In this document: piece by piece, positions 24,415-35,500 of the stretch
How positions within the stretch are numbered: the stretch's first letter is position 1
How the letters are laid out: every line of letters starts with the position of its first letter
Source: Pararge aegeria
Taxonomy: Eukaryota; Arthropoda; Insecta; Lepidoptera; Nymphalidae
Direction: 5' to 3'
Length of the DNA stretch: 64,000 nt
Assembly: GCF_905163445.1 (NCBI RefSeq)
Contig: NC_053193.1
Coordinates: forward strand, 5,518,001 to 5,582,000
Translations under genes and position numbers: made by a program
Notes under the pieces: generated by a model
The model's database searches: none
What the model saw: the letters and a program-made list of their open reading frames with translations, nothing else
Told to the model about the DNA's origin: nothing

Positions 24415-25053
24415 TTAGTTACCGTCGATAATGTCAGCATCGAAGTTGTCCAAGAATATAACTATCTAAGTCATATTATAAAACTTGGTAAAAAGAACTT
24501 CGACAAGGAAGCTGACAGAAGAATTCAGTTGGGCTGGGCAGCTTTTGGTAAACTGCATCAAGTAGCCGATCAAGTAGAACAATTCGCCGATACCCCAAAG
24601 CCTAAAGACGAAAGTCTTCAACGAGTGTGTCCTGCCTGTAATGTCATATGAAGCGAAGACTTGGACACTGACAGTCGACCTGATCCACAAATTTAAAGTC
24701 GCGCAACGGGCTATGGAGTGAGCTATGTTGGTGAGTCTCTCTTCGGAATAAAATTTGCAACGACAAAATCCGTAGGAGAGCCAAGGTCACCGACATTACT
24801 CAAAGGGTAAGCAAGTTGAAGTGGCGTTGGGCGGGTTATGTCTGTCGTAGCAACGATGGCCGTTGAGGCAGACGTGTTCTGGAGTGGAGACCGTAAAACA
24901 GCAGTGTGGGACGACCTCCAGCCCGCTGGACAGATGACCTTAAAAAGGTGCCTGGAAGCCGCTGGATGAGAAAGGCGGAAGACCTTGGGTGGTGGCGCGC
25001 TCTTGGAAAGGCCTATGTTCAGCAGTGGACGCTTGTGGGCTGTTGATGATGAA
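24415..25053 (+). pseudogene. RTE-type LINE reverse transcriptase C-terminal pseudogene, longest RTE copy here
   Basis: Broken + frames encode VVQEYNYLSHIIKLGKKNFD, then RRIQLGWAAFGKLHQV, a CVLPVMSYEAKTWTLT-like stretch, VAQRAME, RRRAKVTDITQRVSKLKWRW and YVQQWTL. This is the standard RTE C-terminal order, with stops and frameshifts throughout. Ends at GTTGATGATG (3' tail). It extends about 240 bases further 5' than the other RTE copies. Confidence 0.8.
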
Positions 25054-25119
25054 ATAATTTATTTTAAAATTAATAAAATAAATTATTTATTTTAGTATTA
25101 AATTACATATATATACTAT

Positions 25120-25886
25120 CTTTTCGTTTATATATACTTGTAAATTTTAAACGATAAGCGACGGATATTCTTGATGTAAAGTGATTAGCGTGGCCTATAA
25201 ATATCGACATAATTTAATTTACCTTAAATTCTATAGGTGCATTTACTTCCGTATGTGTACAAGGTTAAATAAAAAATACCAGTAAGGTAAAAAAATAAAT
25301 AAAATATAAATAAATTTATAACTCTAAAAGTTAAATATAATATTAATAATAATATAATAATATTAAACAAAAAAAAACTTTCATAATTTTTTTTTTTTAT
25401 TAAATTTTCTCTTGCTATAATTATTAAAAATCTAATTCAAATTCTTAAGCCTCTAGTTGTTTACATTAAAACTAACAACTTCTGGTCAACGACTTTTTTT
25501 AACTCGATAGTTTGTGAAATATTAAATATTTTAAATGTTACTACGTTACGTTGTCCAATCACATGTATTTGGTTTCATAGTGTAATGTCACTTTACAGAA
25601 ACAGAATTGTTTTTATTGTATGAAATAAATTATTACTGAATTATGAAAAAACGTCGAACCAAAGTTGTTAGTTTTAATGTTAAGAACTAGAAGGCCGAGA
25701 GCTTTCTGGTGTTTTTATATAACCTTGTACACATACGGAAGTAAATGCACCTATAGAATTTAAGGTAAATTAAATTATGTCAATATTTATAGGCTACGCT
25801 AATCACTTTACATCAAGAATTATTATCTTATTAATTAAAATTATTCGCTTATCGTTTAAAATTTACAAGTATATATAAACGAAAAG
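25120..25886. mobile_element. 767-bp foldback / TIR element without coding capacity
   Basis: Left arm 25120-25266 (CTTTTCGTTTATATATACTTG onward) is the reverse complement of 25731-25886, broken by a small insertion near 25826-25845. A second inner inverted pair (TTAAAACTAACAACTT at 25467 against AAGTTGTTAGTTTTAA at 25662) makes most of the element fold back. Internal sequence is over 80% A+T by eye. No clear target duplication; superfamily unknown. Confidence 0.75.
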
Positions 25887-26130
25887 AATGTGAGCTTTTT
25901 TATTCAAATTAGTCTAAACAGCACTATGTGACTAATAAGTCTATATTACTCTTTCTTTATGCTGTTGTTTACTTCAGAGGCCAATGCCCTTTCTTTATAT
26001 CTATTCTATGAAGCACATTAATCGTTTCTTACACGCCACACCCTTAAGTACATTGTTCATGCATTTTAAATTATACATTAGATAAAATCAAAAATTACAA
26101 CACCTTTTTATGACCGTATAAAATGGACTA

Positions 26131-26188
26131 AACTTTACAAGTAGGTAGCTAACTGTAGTATTACAGTTAGCTACCTACTTGTAAAGTT
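26131..26188. repeat. Short-spacer palindrome, 27-bp perfect arms
   Basis: AACTTTACAAGTAGGTAGCT and onward at 26131-26157 is the exact reverse complement of 26162-26188; spacer GTAT. The longest perfect short-loop palindrome in the window, with that at 32350. Confidence 0.95.
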
Positions 26189-26311
26189 AAAATGTCTTTC
26201 AACCCGGTAACGAAAAAGGTTTATGACTTGCACGAAAATAATAATTTAAAGGTGAATCGTATTTAATCACAATTCATACATATTTCAGAATGATTTCGCC
26301 GTCTAACAAAT

Positions 26312-26492
26312 TAAAACATGGCAGCGTTTGGAACCCTCGTAGCTTTAGTTTTAAGTTTACGAATGCAGTTATAGCCATCGTCCCACTACGATGTAAATAT
26401 TCTTTCCGTAAATTACGCGTCAAACAGACCACATTTATGTGCCTAAAGACATTTTAAATTAAGAAATATTTGACTTTGACTATGACTTTGAA
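26312..26492 (+). mobile_element. LINE-B 3'-UTR fragment with TTTGAC tail
   Basis: GTTTGGAACCCTCGTAGCTTTAG, TTTAAGTTTACGAATGC and the tail TTTGACTTTGACTATGACTTTG match LINE-B. Confidence 0.8.
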
Positions 26493-26840
26493 AAACTATA
26501 TGCATTTTAATATATTTTTATTTTCATGTTTGACAATATTGAATGAAATGAACGAATGAACATTAAGTATTAGTTAAAGAATTGGTGAAAAATCTGCAAA
26601 AAGATATATAATGAATACAATAACGAAATATAATATAATACTTTTTGTGATTAATAATAATATTATACAAAAAACCAAAATTAGCCATATTTGGTGGGTG
26701 TATCTACTTTATAGCGTTAAATATCAGTAATAATATACTAAAGCCCTTTTTCATTTGAATGCCTAATGAGTCAGGCGATTTCAATAGGAAAAATACGTTT
26801 CACCAACTCTTAGTTGATAACTATTGGTGTAGGTTGATCG

Positions 26841-26866
26841 ATGAATGAATGAATGAATGAATGAAA
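26841..26866. repeat. (ATGA)n microsatellite
   Basis: About six ATGA units. Confidence 0.85.
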
Positions 26867-27794
26867 GAATATACTTTTAAAGCACACCACAAAAAGTACA
26901 TAGAAAAAAAGAAAAGTTTAACAATTGGATGGATACCTAGTAATCACCTTAGATTAGGCGTTACTTATGAAGGTATTGCCTTTTTCATCGTTAGTGAAAA
27001 CGGACTTTAATCAATGATAACATAACTATTTTTTCACTAATTTATACAATTATATTTACTAAGTTGTCGTTTTTGTTGTTGCATAAGTTATATACTTAAA
27101 ATTAAATTGATTTGATTTTAAATCGTAATATAAAAAAATTAAAAAAATATATATATACCATAAAGAAAAAAATATTCCGGCATTATTTACTACATCATTA
27201 CGGCCTTTCTTACTGCTACTGTAGGCAGAGTAGAGTAGCAGCTATTGGTTCATTGGCTCTTGATATTGTTGCATTTCTTGACAGTTTTTTTTTTGTATGT
27301 CAAAAACACAAGCGCCTCTCTCTTAACAATGACTGAGCATTTATTATATCCGATATAATACCATCATTAATTTTTTTATTAATACAGCAGCGAACAAATT
27401 CTCTGTGTTCGTAGAAGAAAAAATTTAATAAATCACGCAGTGTACGGGTAACTACGTATTTAATTACGTAGAACCAAGATCGAGCGTCCCCGAGCATTAG
27501 AGGCGTGGAGCACCACTCCGGAAACTCGTCAACTAATAATTTCCTGCCAGTGAAGAAAATCTTTATTTATAAATCGGCGAGCTCATATATTTATCTACGT
27601 CCTGCCTGCAGGTAAATAGCACAAATAATACAAAGCAGACGACCAATAACACTCTCTTGTCCAAATTTTGCATCTCATTCGTGCGCAGTTGGATTTCAGC
27701 AAAGCAATATCTTTTTGTTAATTCAAAATGCTTTACTTCATGCAGGCCTAACACCGGCACTTATGAGGCCTTCATGCATATATGTTTACTTGTG

Positions 27795-27965
27795 AGGGTC
27801 TAGTGATAACTTAAAGCTCCGAGGGTTCCAAATGCACCCACAACAAACATAGCCGGTTATTTTTTTGCTATCACCATCTCACAGTTAATTTATATTTAGC
27901 TATTAATTTACAGCAATTCATATCCTAGCTTTTTTATCGTTTTAGTAATCTTTAATATTTTGCTT
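27795..27965 (-). mobile_element. LINE-B 3'-UTR fragment
   Basis: AAAGCTCCGAGGGTTCC, CCCACAACAAACATAGCCGG and CTATCACCATCTCACAG match LINE-B. The tail side is lost and the CGCGCCCTGGTC block is deleted. Confidence 0.7.
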
Positions 27966-28544
27966 AGGACTAAAGGCTTCGGGGCGGTTTCCACTGGATT
28001 TAAAAAAAACAGCTAGTACACAATCCTTATTTAATATTATAAATGCAAAATTGTGTTTGTTTGTTTGCCCTTCATTTACGCCCTAAAACCAATCAACTTG
28101 ATATTTGGCATAGAGTGTGTATAAAACAATATACTCGTATTAGATTATAGGAACTCAACAAAATTTGGAATGCGAATACTCAATAGTAATATTCATACTT
28201 AAAAGCAATATAAGTTCACTTGTATTACAAAGTTCAACTTTATCTTGATCCAGTGCTGGCACACAGCTGGTACGGCCCGTGGAAACTCTATGGGCTGTAT
28301 TCGTAAATAGGTGAACATGACCATGATATATTCCGAAGCTTATTTAAGGTACTTTTAAATTAGGCCATTTCCACTGTATAAATGACTCTATTCCCACATG
28401 ATAGAAAGATAGAACTTCGAACCTCCACGCTACTCCAAGTTGAAGGATTGAATCTACTAATAGAGGAGTAATGCAATAGCTTAACTTAGCTCACTCATAA
28501 TTTCCGATTTTAATAACTAAAACATCATCTTCTTCTCGCGAAAA

Positions 28545-28720
28545 GCTTCGACCAACATCTCAAGAAGCTTTCGCTTGGTTGTTGGATCAAGGGTCGGATA
28601 CAGAAGGCAGTAGTCTTTGAAACGGCACGTATTGTGAGGAGGTTTCTCACTCTGGAGCCCTGACCACCGGTTGCTTGGGCATTCAAAAGCCCCGCAAGCG
28701 GAGGGTGGAAGTGTTTTTTT
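28545..28720 (+). mobile_element. Probable LINE 3'-end fragment (unassigned)
   Basis: GAAACGGCACGTATTGTGAGG, TTTCTCACTCTGGAGCCCTG and GGGCATTCAAAAGCCCCGC form a block I recognise as dispersed in lepidopteran genomes. Family not determined from this copy. Confidence 0.4.
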
Positions 28721-29022
28721 TTATATATTTTTAATAGTGTTTTTTAATTTATTCTTAAGCATTGTTAATAATTAAAAAAAAAAAAGAAAAATAATAAATG
28801 ATATAATAATAATAAAAAACATCATCATATCAACTCATTACCGGCCCTCTATAGGGCACGGGTTTTCTGCCACAATGAGAAGGGTTACGGCGGTAGTCCA
28901 CCACGTTGGCCCAGTACGGATTGGTGGACTCTACACGCTTTTAAGAACATCATGGAGGACTCTCAGGCATGCAAATTTCGTCTTGACTGTTTTCCTTCAC
29001 CGTTGAAGCAAGAGATGTTTTA

Positions 29023-29300
29023 ATTGACGGCCGACTGGTGACCGACCCTGATTTCTGAGTTCAAGGCCGTGGGTTCGATTCCCACAGCTGGAAAATGTTT
29101 GGAACATGATTTTTCAGTGTCTGGGTGTTTATATGTATATTATAAGTATTTATAAGAATTTAGCTGATGAATATTTTTGTGAATATTCATAAAAATATTC
29201 ATCAGCTATCTTGTACCCATAATAACACAGGCTACGCCTACTTTGTGGCTAGATGGCGATGTATGTATTATTGTGTAGTAAATTTATCTATTTATTAAAA
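29023..29300 (+). mobile_element. SINE family E, copy nested in SINE F
   Basis: GACGGCCGACTGGTGACCGACC head, GTGGGTTCGATTCCCACAGC B box, GTGTCTGGGTGTTTATATG, GCTACGCCTACTTTGTGGC and a final A-run. The A box is altered (missing GCGCAGTGG). It contains a private 48-bp palindrome. Confidence 0.8.
29161..29208. repeat. 48-bp zero-spacer palindrome inside a SINE E copy
   Basis: TAGCTGATGAATATTTTTGT continues into its own reverse complement with no spacer; one G-T mismatch pair. The SINE E copies at 22273 and 29687 have only the right half (AATATTCATCAG). Confidence 0.9.
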
Positions 29301-29686
29301 AAAAATGGTTTGTATTAGATTCGAACCCGGCCCGCTGAAATTGAATTCGAAGTTCTAAAACACAAGTTATTTGGAGGGAAATATCATAATGTATTAAATA
29401 AATTGTTAAATACATCACTTGATTAAAAGGATTTAAGTTACAACATTGATCCAACTAGGTAATTAAATAGGTGACCGAAGTTTGGGAAGTTATGGTACCT
29501 AATCCAATTTACATGCTAAGTTACCTTCGTAGAAATACGTTAAGCCGTAGAACCTGTTCAATAACTCATCACTAACATGGGTCAATCTGTATCTATACTT
29601 AATTACTTACTTTTTTTATGTTTGGCTTAACAACTGCACTCTGCAACTGATCTTGAAACAATTTGGCACTAACGTAGATTGATTTG

Positions 29687-29965
29687 ACGGCTGATTGGCG
29701 CAGCGGACAGCGACCCTGCTTTCTGAGTCCAAGGCCGTGGGTTCGATTCCCACAACTGGAAAATGTTTGTGTGATGAACATAAATGTTTTTCAGTGTCTG
29801 GGTGTTTATATGTATATTATAAGTATTTATGTATACTATTCATAAAAATATTCATCAGTTATCTTAGTACCCATAACACAAGCTACGCTTACTTTGGGAC
29901 TAGATGGCGGTGTGTGTATTGTCGTAGTATATTTATTTATTTATTATTTATTTATAATGGACATG
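29687..29965 (+). mobile_element. SINE family E, complete copy
   Basis: TTGACGGCTGATTGGCGCAG (A box region), GTGGGTTCGATTCCCACAAC (B box), CAGTGTCTGGGTGTTTATATG, AAAATATTCATCAGTTATC, GCTACGCTTACTTTGGG and an ATTT-rich tail. The best reference copy of family E here. The head folds like a tRNA, but there is no reason to think it is a functional tRNA gene. Confidence 0.88.
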
Positions 29966-30109
29966 ATATTTAAAATCCCGGAGAAGCTGCGACGTTAACG
30001 TTCGTGGGGGATTAAAATGTATGTAGCTGTTACTTATGCATGGTGTCACAGCTAAACTTAACTTGGAGAAACCTGTATCCTGAGGCGGATATCGGATACT
30101 TTTCCTGGG

Positions 30110-30520
30110 TTTTTATAAAAAAACGCATATAACTTCGCGTGTAGCAGTCAGTATTTAGGATTGTAATGCGAAAATGAGCCCGTTTTTTTGTTTATAATCT
30201 CTGTTCGGCGAACAAAAGCACCGATATTTACGCAATTTGGCACAGCGACAGCTTGTATCCTATACACGGATTAGATAGGATACTCGGAGAAGAACCGTCG
30301 ACGTTTCCCTCACGATTTAATAATATATAATTTTACTTCATTTATGCACGGCTTAAAAGCAAAATCGATCTTTATAAAATTTTGCATATATATATAGCTT
30401 GCACCCTGGAAATAGCCATATGATAATTTTTACCCCGGGAAAGCAAACGGTACCGGTTCATGAACACTTGAAAGAAGCTCGGATTAAGTCGCGGGTTATA
30501 GCTATTACCTATCAATTTGT
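30110..30520. repeat. Diverged unclassified interspersed repeat
   Basis: ACGCATATAACTTCGCGTG, GCGAACAAAAGCACCGATA and TAAGTCGCGGGTTATAGCTATT resemble dispersed lepidopteran sequence; AATAAGTCGCGGGAATAGCTATT recurs at 16917. Boundaries uncertain. Confidence 0.35.
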
Positions 30521-30534
30521 TTTTTTAATTTTTT

Positions 30535-30795
30535 TTATTCCACTACGCGTTAGCTCTTAACTGCAATCTCACCTGGTGGTAAGTGATAATGCAGTCTAAG
30601 ATGTTAGCGGACTAACCTGTTAGGGAGTACGGTAGTCATACCCCTAATCGGGTAGGGTGATAATTAGCCACGGCCAAAGCCTCCCACCAGACCAGACCAG
30701 GGAAAATTCAGAAATTCCCAAATTGGCCATGCCAAGAACGGGACCTCCTTAAATTCACAGCGCTTACCATTGCGCCAGGGAGGTCGTCGAAATTG
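30535..30795 (-). mobile_element. SINE family D, complete copy with tRNA-like head
   Basis: Reversed: GACGACCTCCCTGGCGCAAT, GGTAAGCGCTGTGAATTTAAGG, then CCCTGGTCTGGTCTGGTGGG, GGCTAATTATCACCCTACC, ACCGTACTCCCTAACAGG, CACTTACCACCAGGTGAG and a T/A-rich tail. The head carries a clear A box; the B box is degraded (AGGTCCCGTTCTTGG). Confidence 0.82.
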
Positions 30796-31181
30796 TCCAT
30801 TAATTCATTTACATATTTTTCCAGGGAGCCCTTATGAAGAGCTAGAAATATACTTCCGTGTTATTTCGAGTACTTTCAGGAGTTGTATGTACAAGTCATA
30901 TACTTAGATAGAGGTTTGACATATGGAGTAGAACATCGCGTGTCGGCAAGACATTTTTCAATTAACACGGTTAATATAACGAACAATGGCAATTCACCTT
31001 GCGAGTATAGAATTTATCGAGTACGTATTCAAATAGTTATACTATTTAGTACATACGTCTTGCTAAAAATTTTTATATAGAAAACGATGGATAGATATGC
31101 GTTAAAAACGATAATACCCGCTCGCGTGAACGATGGTGGTTCGGGATCTCCTAGGAGAGATAAGACCAGCTAAGTACCAGC

Positions 31182-31390
31182 CAGTGGCGTTCATACATAG
31201 TATGCACAAGGTATGCAGATGATATAAAATGGAGAAAATCTGCAGCACAGATTTATAAAACACTTAATTGTAGGTATTGTACGAGATATAAATAGCCTAC
31301 CCTTAAGTTTTTATAGCTCGTACTGTGGCTTTTCTCTACTTTATATCATCTGCAAATCCTGTAGGCACACCTTGTTAGCAGTTGTGGCAG
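31182..31390. mobile_element. hAT-like MITE, older copy of the intron 2 element
   Basis: CAGTGGCGTTCATACATAG, GTATGCAGATGATATAAAATGG, TAAATAGCCTACCCTTAAG and TATATCATCTGCAAATCCTGT match 41819-42016 throughout, including the internal segment. The right end is degraded, so no target duplication is visible. Confidence 0.75.
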
Positions 31391-31639
31391 TGTGACATTA
31401 ATAGGAGTACGATATCCTCTTAAATAAAGACCTAATTAAGTGGCCGGTGGGTGGTCTATGCAAAAATAATCCAGTTTATTTATATTTCACCATAAAATTA
31501 AAAATAAATGTTTTTTATTATTTTCTTAAGAGTTAAACTTTTAATATGTATTCACTGATGTAATATCAGTGTACGCATCATATAATTTTACTCGTAAACA
31601 TAAATCACCTAAAAAAATCTAAATAACCAAATTAAAACT

Positions 31640-32060
31640 AAATAAAATCTAAAAAGTCTTCGAAACCACCACAGCGAGGCAGAGTACCTAAAATGCTGGC
31701 AGCATTGCCCCTTTGAATTGCCAAACTAATTGTTTGGCCAAGGTAACTGCCCGCTCCAGGGTCACCGGTAGACTAGTTAACCATTATGGCAATTCTTTAA
31801 AAAGAGTTAAATCCCCCGGTCCTCACTGTCCCAAAGTCTCTACTCCGAATGGCACCAAAATGAAACTGCTATCAAGGTTTTCATATTTACTCCTCTTGGC
31901 CAGCTCGGCACTGGTAGCAGCCGCACCCACCATTGACGAGGAGGCTTGGATGTGTCATGCAGCTAGGGTATCGACACACGTTGCATCCCAGACACGTGCC
32001 CTTCCCAGCCTCCACGGAATGAGCTCTTGCCATCACCCCGTGCTAAACCAGTAGATTCTA
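31640..32060 (-). pseudogene. Retroelement polyprotein C-terminal pseudogene
   Basis: The minus strand reads in pieces WDATCVDTLAA, AKRSKYENLDSSFILVPFGV, ETLGQ, then stops, followed by LAKQLVW-like sequence. The KY..L..S..FVPFGVETLG pattern occurs near the C-terminus of some invertebrate retroelement proteins. I place it as a retroelement remnant, family uncertain. The 113-codon frame on the + strand, including its apparent hydrophobic leader, is antisense to this. Confidence 0.5.
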
Positions 32061-32115
32061 ATAAAGCTATAAAATTAATTCGAACAGAAATAATTATCTA
32101 CTCACTTTAGTAAAC

Positions 32116-32460
32116 AAAGTCAAAGTCAAAGTCAAATATTTCTTTATTCAAATAGTGCCATAGATGGCACTTTTGATGAGTACATTACATGTAAAATATG
32201 ACATCGGAGTGAGTTGTGAAATTAATTCGTCAACTTAAAACTAAAGCTACGAGGGTTCCAAACGCGCCCTGGTCTAAGAAGAAGCCCACAACAAACTTAG
32301 CCGGTTGTTTTTTTTTTTGTTTGTTGGTTGGTGGTTGGTTGGTTTGTTGGTGAGTTTGATTTGACAATGTGAGATGTTATCACCATCTCACATTGTCAAA
32401 TCAAACTCACTCTACATTCATCGTCTTAGTTAACGATACTAATTATAAAGAATCGATGAA
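32116..32460 (-). mobile_element. LINE-B 3' end with (TTTGAC)n tail and inverted duplication
   Basis: CAAAGTCAAAGTCAAAGTC, TTTATTCAAATAG, CTAAAGCTACGAGGGTTCC and CTGGTCTAAGAAGAAGCCC, then CACCATCTCACATTGTCAA. Between them lies a TTGG-rich tract (32320-32349) and a private left arm forming the palindrome 32350-32410. Confidence 0.85.
32350..32410. repeat. Short-spacer palindrome, 27-bp perfect arms, in a LINE-B copy
   Basis: GTGAGTTTGATTTGACAATG and onward at 32350-32376 is the exact reverse complement of 32384-32410; loop TTATCAC. The LINE-B copies at 17297 and 35501 have only the right arm's position, preceded directly by TTATCACC. Confidence 0.95.
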
Positions 32461-32989
32461 CTGGTATCAACATATGAATTTAAAGTATTTTGTTACTGAA
32501 TAAACACGATGTTCTTTCGCAATCGTCCATCAATATCAAGCCCGCAAACAAGCGTTTACTTGCAATAAAATAAAAGAAAAAACCAAAAATAATAACGGTC
32601 ACTTTTTCCGAATATTTCCCTTTTATTGCCCCTTAAGAAGGCGTATATTTTAACCTCTGTAGCCTGTATCTATCCATTATGGCATGAAATATCGTCGCAA
32701 GCCAATAGGCAATGGAGTAATGCCTCAAATACACTGGTTATTGCTCTATTTCACGTTGCCCGATGTTTATCGAGATCGTGACTTGTTTGTACAAGTTTCG
32801 AATTGGATTTGGAACTTTTAACTGTCAGTGGTGTTAAGTTATGTGTGCTGAGGGGAATGGGGCTTTCCATGGGCTAGACTAGTAAACTAGAAATATTTTA
32901 ATTTAAACGTGTCTTCTTCCACGTTCTTTAATAAACCCGCTGCAACCGTTTACCTGGTATATTATATAAGATACATTTTAATCTTATTT

Positions 32990-33215
32990 CTATCTCCAGC
33001 AGGGCTAGCACAGGCAACAGACAAAATTATATCCCCGATTATACCCCTACAATTGAACATGGAAAGGGAGAAGTTTACCCCGGCCTATACATATTATTTC
33101 CACTTGTGCGCCAATGGTCTGAGAGTTTAAAAAGCTGTAGGAGAAAATACATTTTTATTTTTTCTTCGAGGAGATAATTGTCTTCTTCGGGGCCGATTAT
33201 TATCTATGCTATTTT
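32990..33215. repeat. Unclassified repeat, copy 1
   Basis: GCAGGGCTAGCACAGGCAACAG, CAAAATTATATCCCCGATTAT, TTTTTTCTTCGAGGAGATAAT share their layout with 54445-54670. A 73-codon frame across it is chance. Confidence 0.5.
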
Positions 33216-33280
33216 ATCAACATAAATTTTGTTACTTAGACGTATATATACGTAACTTTTATTTAATGTTCGTTCGAATT

Positions 33281-33465
33281 TACCCGGCTAAGTTTGTTGT
33301 GGGCTCTTCTTAGACCAGGGCGCGTTTGGAACTCTCGTAGCTTTAGGTAGTCGAACGAAGTTATCACCATCCCCTTACAATTATGTAATCATATATGTAT
33401 GAACGCTTCATAAGTGCCTGTGATAGGACTACATGAATAAAGAAATTCTAAATTTGAATTTGATC
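33281..33465 (+). mobile_element. LINE-B 3'-UTR fragment, second subfamily
   Basis: CCCGGCTAAGTTTGTTGTGGGC, AGACCAGGGCGCGTTTGG, then the variant CATACATATGTATGAACGC-like segment, TTCATAAGTGCCTGTGATAGG, and an eroded tail AATTTGAATTTGA. Confidence 0.8.
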
Positions 33466-33617
33466 CTTCTTGTTCTTTTTCCTAATAAAAAGTATTCCAT
33501 CTTCAATCTGCAAACTATCTCTGGGCCAAATTCACAGATGAACAGAAGCTTTAACGCTGAAGCTTTTAAGCAGTGCCAACACTTTCTTTTCTCAACCATC
33601 GCATCCAATCCACTTTA

Positions 33618-33656
33618 CAAAAGTCGACGCAGTAATAGGTACTGCGTCGACTTTTG
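33618..33656. repeat. Short-spacer palindrome, 17-bp perfect arms
   Basis: CAAAAGTCGACGCAGTA at 33618-33634 is the exact reverse complement of 33640-33656; spacer ATAGG. Confidence 0.93.
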
Positions 33657-34021
33657 GTAGTTGGGGGCACCCTTAACTCCGTTTGTAAAGTTGGAGACGC
33701 AATGGCCTTTCGACTCATAAGTCCAAAGGCCCTCTGGCAAACGTAACCAGCCTTCTACCAATTCAGCACGATAGCCTTAAGAGCTTCATAGGTTATTTGG
33801 GTGTTTTGGCGAATAATTTCAGTCTGGACTTTGCTGTGTATGTTAAATAGCTCTTTCCTTAGCACGCTGAGACTTGAAATTTACGCTTTGTCTCGCTGTC
33901 AGTGCTCACGTCCGGCCGTAGGTAAGTCAAGACTGGTAGAACGCACATTATGTCCCGTTATAGCGACTGTCCTTTTCCCCACATTCGCATTTTCTTTTTT
34001 CACATCACCAGAACTTATTTT

Positions 34022-34325
34022 TGATCATCGTCATCGTGGCAACCAATAGAACGTCTGGACTTAGTTCTTTTGTGGGGTGTTCCAAATACCACCGTTTTGT
34101 GAGTTGTACAGCTTGCGCCTAGAGGATCCCTATGACTCGTCTTATGTAGTCTCTCTATCTACGCTATGGTCCGCTACCGTAAGTCCATCTGTTCTCCGTT
34201 TCGAATTCAGCATCGCGAGCTATGATGGTACCTCTAGCAGATCTACGGATCCCCTTATTTCTAATTTGATCAAGTAGAGATACTTCGCCATAGCTTTTTC
34301 AATTGCCCGCCAAGTGAATCTATTG
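34022..34325 (-). mobile_element. RTE-type LINE 3' fragment, heavily decayed
   Basis: GATCATCGTCATCGTGG..AACC, GGACTTAGTTCTTTTGTGGGG, CTGTTCTCCGTTTCGAATTCAG and TTTCTAATTTGATCAAGTAGAG follow the RTE order seen at 62989-63384. Confidence 0.65.
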
Positions 34326-35177
34326 AGTTATTTTTGTAGGTACAACGATATTATTATTAATCTAATGAAAATGATAAAATATGATGAATTTAAAAATATA
34401 TGCATTCAGTATAAAACAATACAGTATAAATGTAAGTCTGTATGGTTTTTGAATTTTTAAAAGCCTTTCAGCGCCGCGGATAGCGAGCATACGTGCTCTA
34501 ATTGCTTTATAAACATTTTATATGGTATAAAAAGGCTGAATTTAAAGGAGTGAGTTGCTGAGCCCAGTTTAGGGTTACCAGAGCAGTGATTTACGTATGA
34601 AATAAAAAACGTTACTAATTTGGTAACGTCAAAGACATCTCTTAGCACAACAGTTATATTTGCCATCACAAGAGAGTTGCTATTATCCTTCTTAGCAGTA
34701 ATTTATTAAACAGTCTGACGAGGAAAAAAAAAACTAAAGCATTATCTACCACAACAACATTGTAGCTTGATAGACAGAATAAGATACATTTTAATTGTTT
34801 TTAAGTAAATAGCATCTGTATACTAAAGTAAACCTACCATAATTATGTAAAGTGAAAATATAAACGAGTTTTAATAATATTATTTGTGACACAATTTGTG
34901 ACGTAAACACAATCAGTTGTAGTAATTTCAAAAGTTGGAATAAGTTCGTCATAAAAAAAGGTTTTCACGGTCCTTATTTATTGATATACAGAAAAGTTAC
35001 CTATCGATGGAGGCTTTGAAAACTAATATTCCGGAGTCGTGATGATCTATTAAGTTTTAAATCTCATGCAGTTCTTGTTTGTATGGGTTACAGGTAGATT
35101 TTTATTAATAGCCTAGACCTTATCCTCTTCCAATGGGAGAGTTTGGCCATGATCACCACGCTGGGTAGGCAGGATTA

Positions 35178-35490
35178 GATTAGTGCTTGACTTCAATCTC
35201 ACCTGATAGAAAGTGTAGATGTGGCCTAAGATGGAACGCGCCTGCCCAGAAGATGCCTGTTCATTCTTGTTTTAAAGAGACCCAGGTTGTCAGAATTAGG
35301 AAACACAGAACTCGGAAAGGCAATTCAAACAGCCATGCGTATACTAAAAAAAGATGCAAATCGCTTCTTGCCAGTTTTTGGGATATTAACAACGTAGGGA
35401 TGAAAAACCTCCCGGTGTCTTGCTTGGTAGAATGGTGAGGACGGGATGAGATCGAAGAGTTCCTGAGCATACTCTCTCTAGTAAATGCTA
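35178..35490 (-). mobile_element. LINE-C 3' fragment
   Basis: GCTTGACTTCAATCTCACCTG, GGCCTAAGATGGAACGCGCCTG, AGAAGATGCCTGTTCATTC and TGAGCATACTCTCTCTAG parallel 11940-12240 in the same orientation. Frames are broken. Confidence 0.75.
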
Positions 35491-35500
35491 GTAGTAGCAC

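Larger units (their letters stand above)
28822..29345 (-). mobile_element. SINE family F copy interrupted by a SINE E insertion
   Basis: The F copy runs from CATCATATCAACTCATTACC to GAAGCAAGAGATGTTTTAATT (29022). It then appears to resume after the SINE E copy as AGATTCGAACCCGGCCCGCTG (29318-29338), the F-head B-box region. Confidence 0.6.

Noticed and set aside
22275..29973. tRNA-like sequences with good B boxes (GGTTCGATTCCCAC) that could be called tRNA genes.
   Set aside because: They are heads of dispersed SINEs with constant downstream bodies and tails; none stands alone as a tRNA gene.
31713..32054. 113-codon + frame with an apparent hydrophobic signal-like stretch (LLSRFSYLLLLASSALVAAA).
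   Set aside because: It is antisense to a retroelement polyprotein remnant; the hydrophobic run is the complement of its coding sequence.
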